Of a stretch of 13,761 bases of DNA, positions 13,512 through 13,761 are shown piece by piece. The position numbers and the translations under genes are program-made. Positions within the stretch are counted from its first letter, which is position 1. Each line of letters begins with the position of its first letter. The DNA comes from Methanobrevibacter sp. (GTDB lineage: Archaea > Methanobacteriota > Methanobacteria > Methanobacteriales > Methanobacteriaceae). The stretch is taken from contig WRMT01000047.1 of assembly GCA_009777005.1 (NCBI GenBank), positions 1 to 13,761 of the forward strand. Direction: 5' to 3'. The notes under the pieces are model-generated. The model was not told the DNA's origin. It made no database searches and saw nothing but the letters and a program-made list of their open reading frames with translations.

Positions 13512-13558
13512 TTGAAATAATTTTCAACAGCTATTATTAATAATAGTTATTATTTTTT
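13512..13558 (+). terminator. Tandem-hairpin terminator after rdgB
   Basis: TTGAAA and TTTCAA (13512-13527) form a first 6-bp stem. CTATTATTAATAATAG (13531-13546) is a perfect 16-bp palindrome, followed by TTATTATTTTTT. It begins two bases after the stop codon. Confidence 0.6.
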
Positions 13559-13761
13559 AATATTTCTTATTAATAAATATTTATTTGAATTTATTAGAAA
13601 TAATTTAAAATTTTAATAGTTAAAAATTAAATTTTAATGGTTATTATTAGTAAAAACTATTAGCTTAATCAATAACTGTTTTAAAACTATAAAATAAATG
13701 TGTTTAATCATATAATATTTAATAAATTTATTTGAAATAGTTATAAAATTTTAATTGTTGT
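13559..13761. other. AT-rich, no gene seen
   Basis: Nearly pure A/T after the rdgB terminator up to the window edge. I see no frame or RNA structure that I would support. Confidence 0.5.

Overview
The window looks like a chromosomal stretch of a methanogenic archaeon of the Methanobacteriales, most likely Methanobrevibacter or a close relative. Three things point there: a coenzyme M biosynthesis gene (comB), the archaeal fused Kae1-Bud32 gene, and a secreted protein with pseudomurein-binding repeats. The DNA is extremely AT-rich, and the gaps between genes are almost pure A/T.

Layout. Left flank (1-2757, + strand): comB, then kae1-bud32. Right flank (12953-13510, + strand): rdgB/HAM1, the XTP/dITP pyrophosphatase. 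Between them lie about 10 kb of accessory DNA in which every recognisable gene is on the minus strand. In coordinate order these are a dead pRiA4b ORF-3-like gene (nonsense codon plus frameshift), a 5'-truncated WD40 gene, a heavily decayed IS1595-type transposase that abuts it, a giant DUF4062-NACHT-WD40 gene, and a secreted pseudomurein-binding transglutaminase-like peptidase.

The centrepiece is the giant gene (5819-11040). It encodes a STAND/NLR-like signalling ATPase: an N-terminal DUF4062 domain, a NACHT NTPase, a winged-helix/helical region, 14 WD40 blades (two times seven), a four-cysteine zinc ribbon, and then a second WD40 series. The blades are nearly identical to each other except at a few positions, the pattern known from fungal NLRs with highly internally conserved WD repeats. 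Blades 1-5 and their leader segment were duplicated to make blades 15-19: 678 bp against 677 bp. The missing base is a frameshift that ends the long reading frame in blade 18, while the remaining 2.5 blades and a basic tail stay open in the next frame. A third, truncated copy of the leader plus four blades lies downstream, next to the IS remnant, and could act as a donor cassette. I read the locus as a conflict or immunity receptor whose sensor is remodelled by recombination. That role is inferred from architecture only.

Regulation. comB and rdgB have TATA boxes placed so that their transcripts would be leaderless or nearly so. The accessory genes have clear Shine-Dalgarno sequences. An 8-bp inverted repeat sits between the rdgB TATA box and its start codon.
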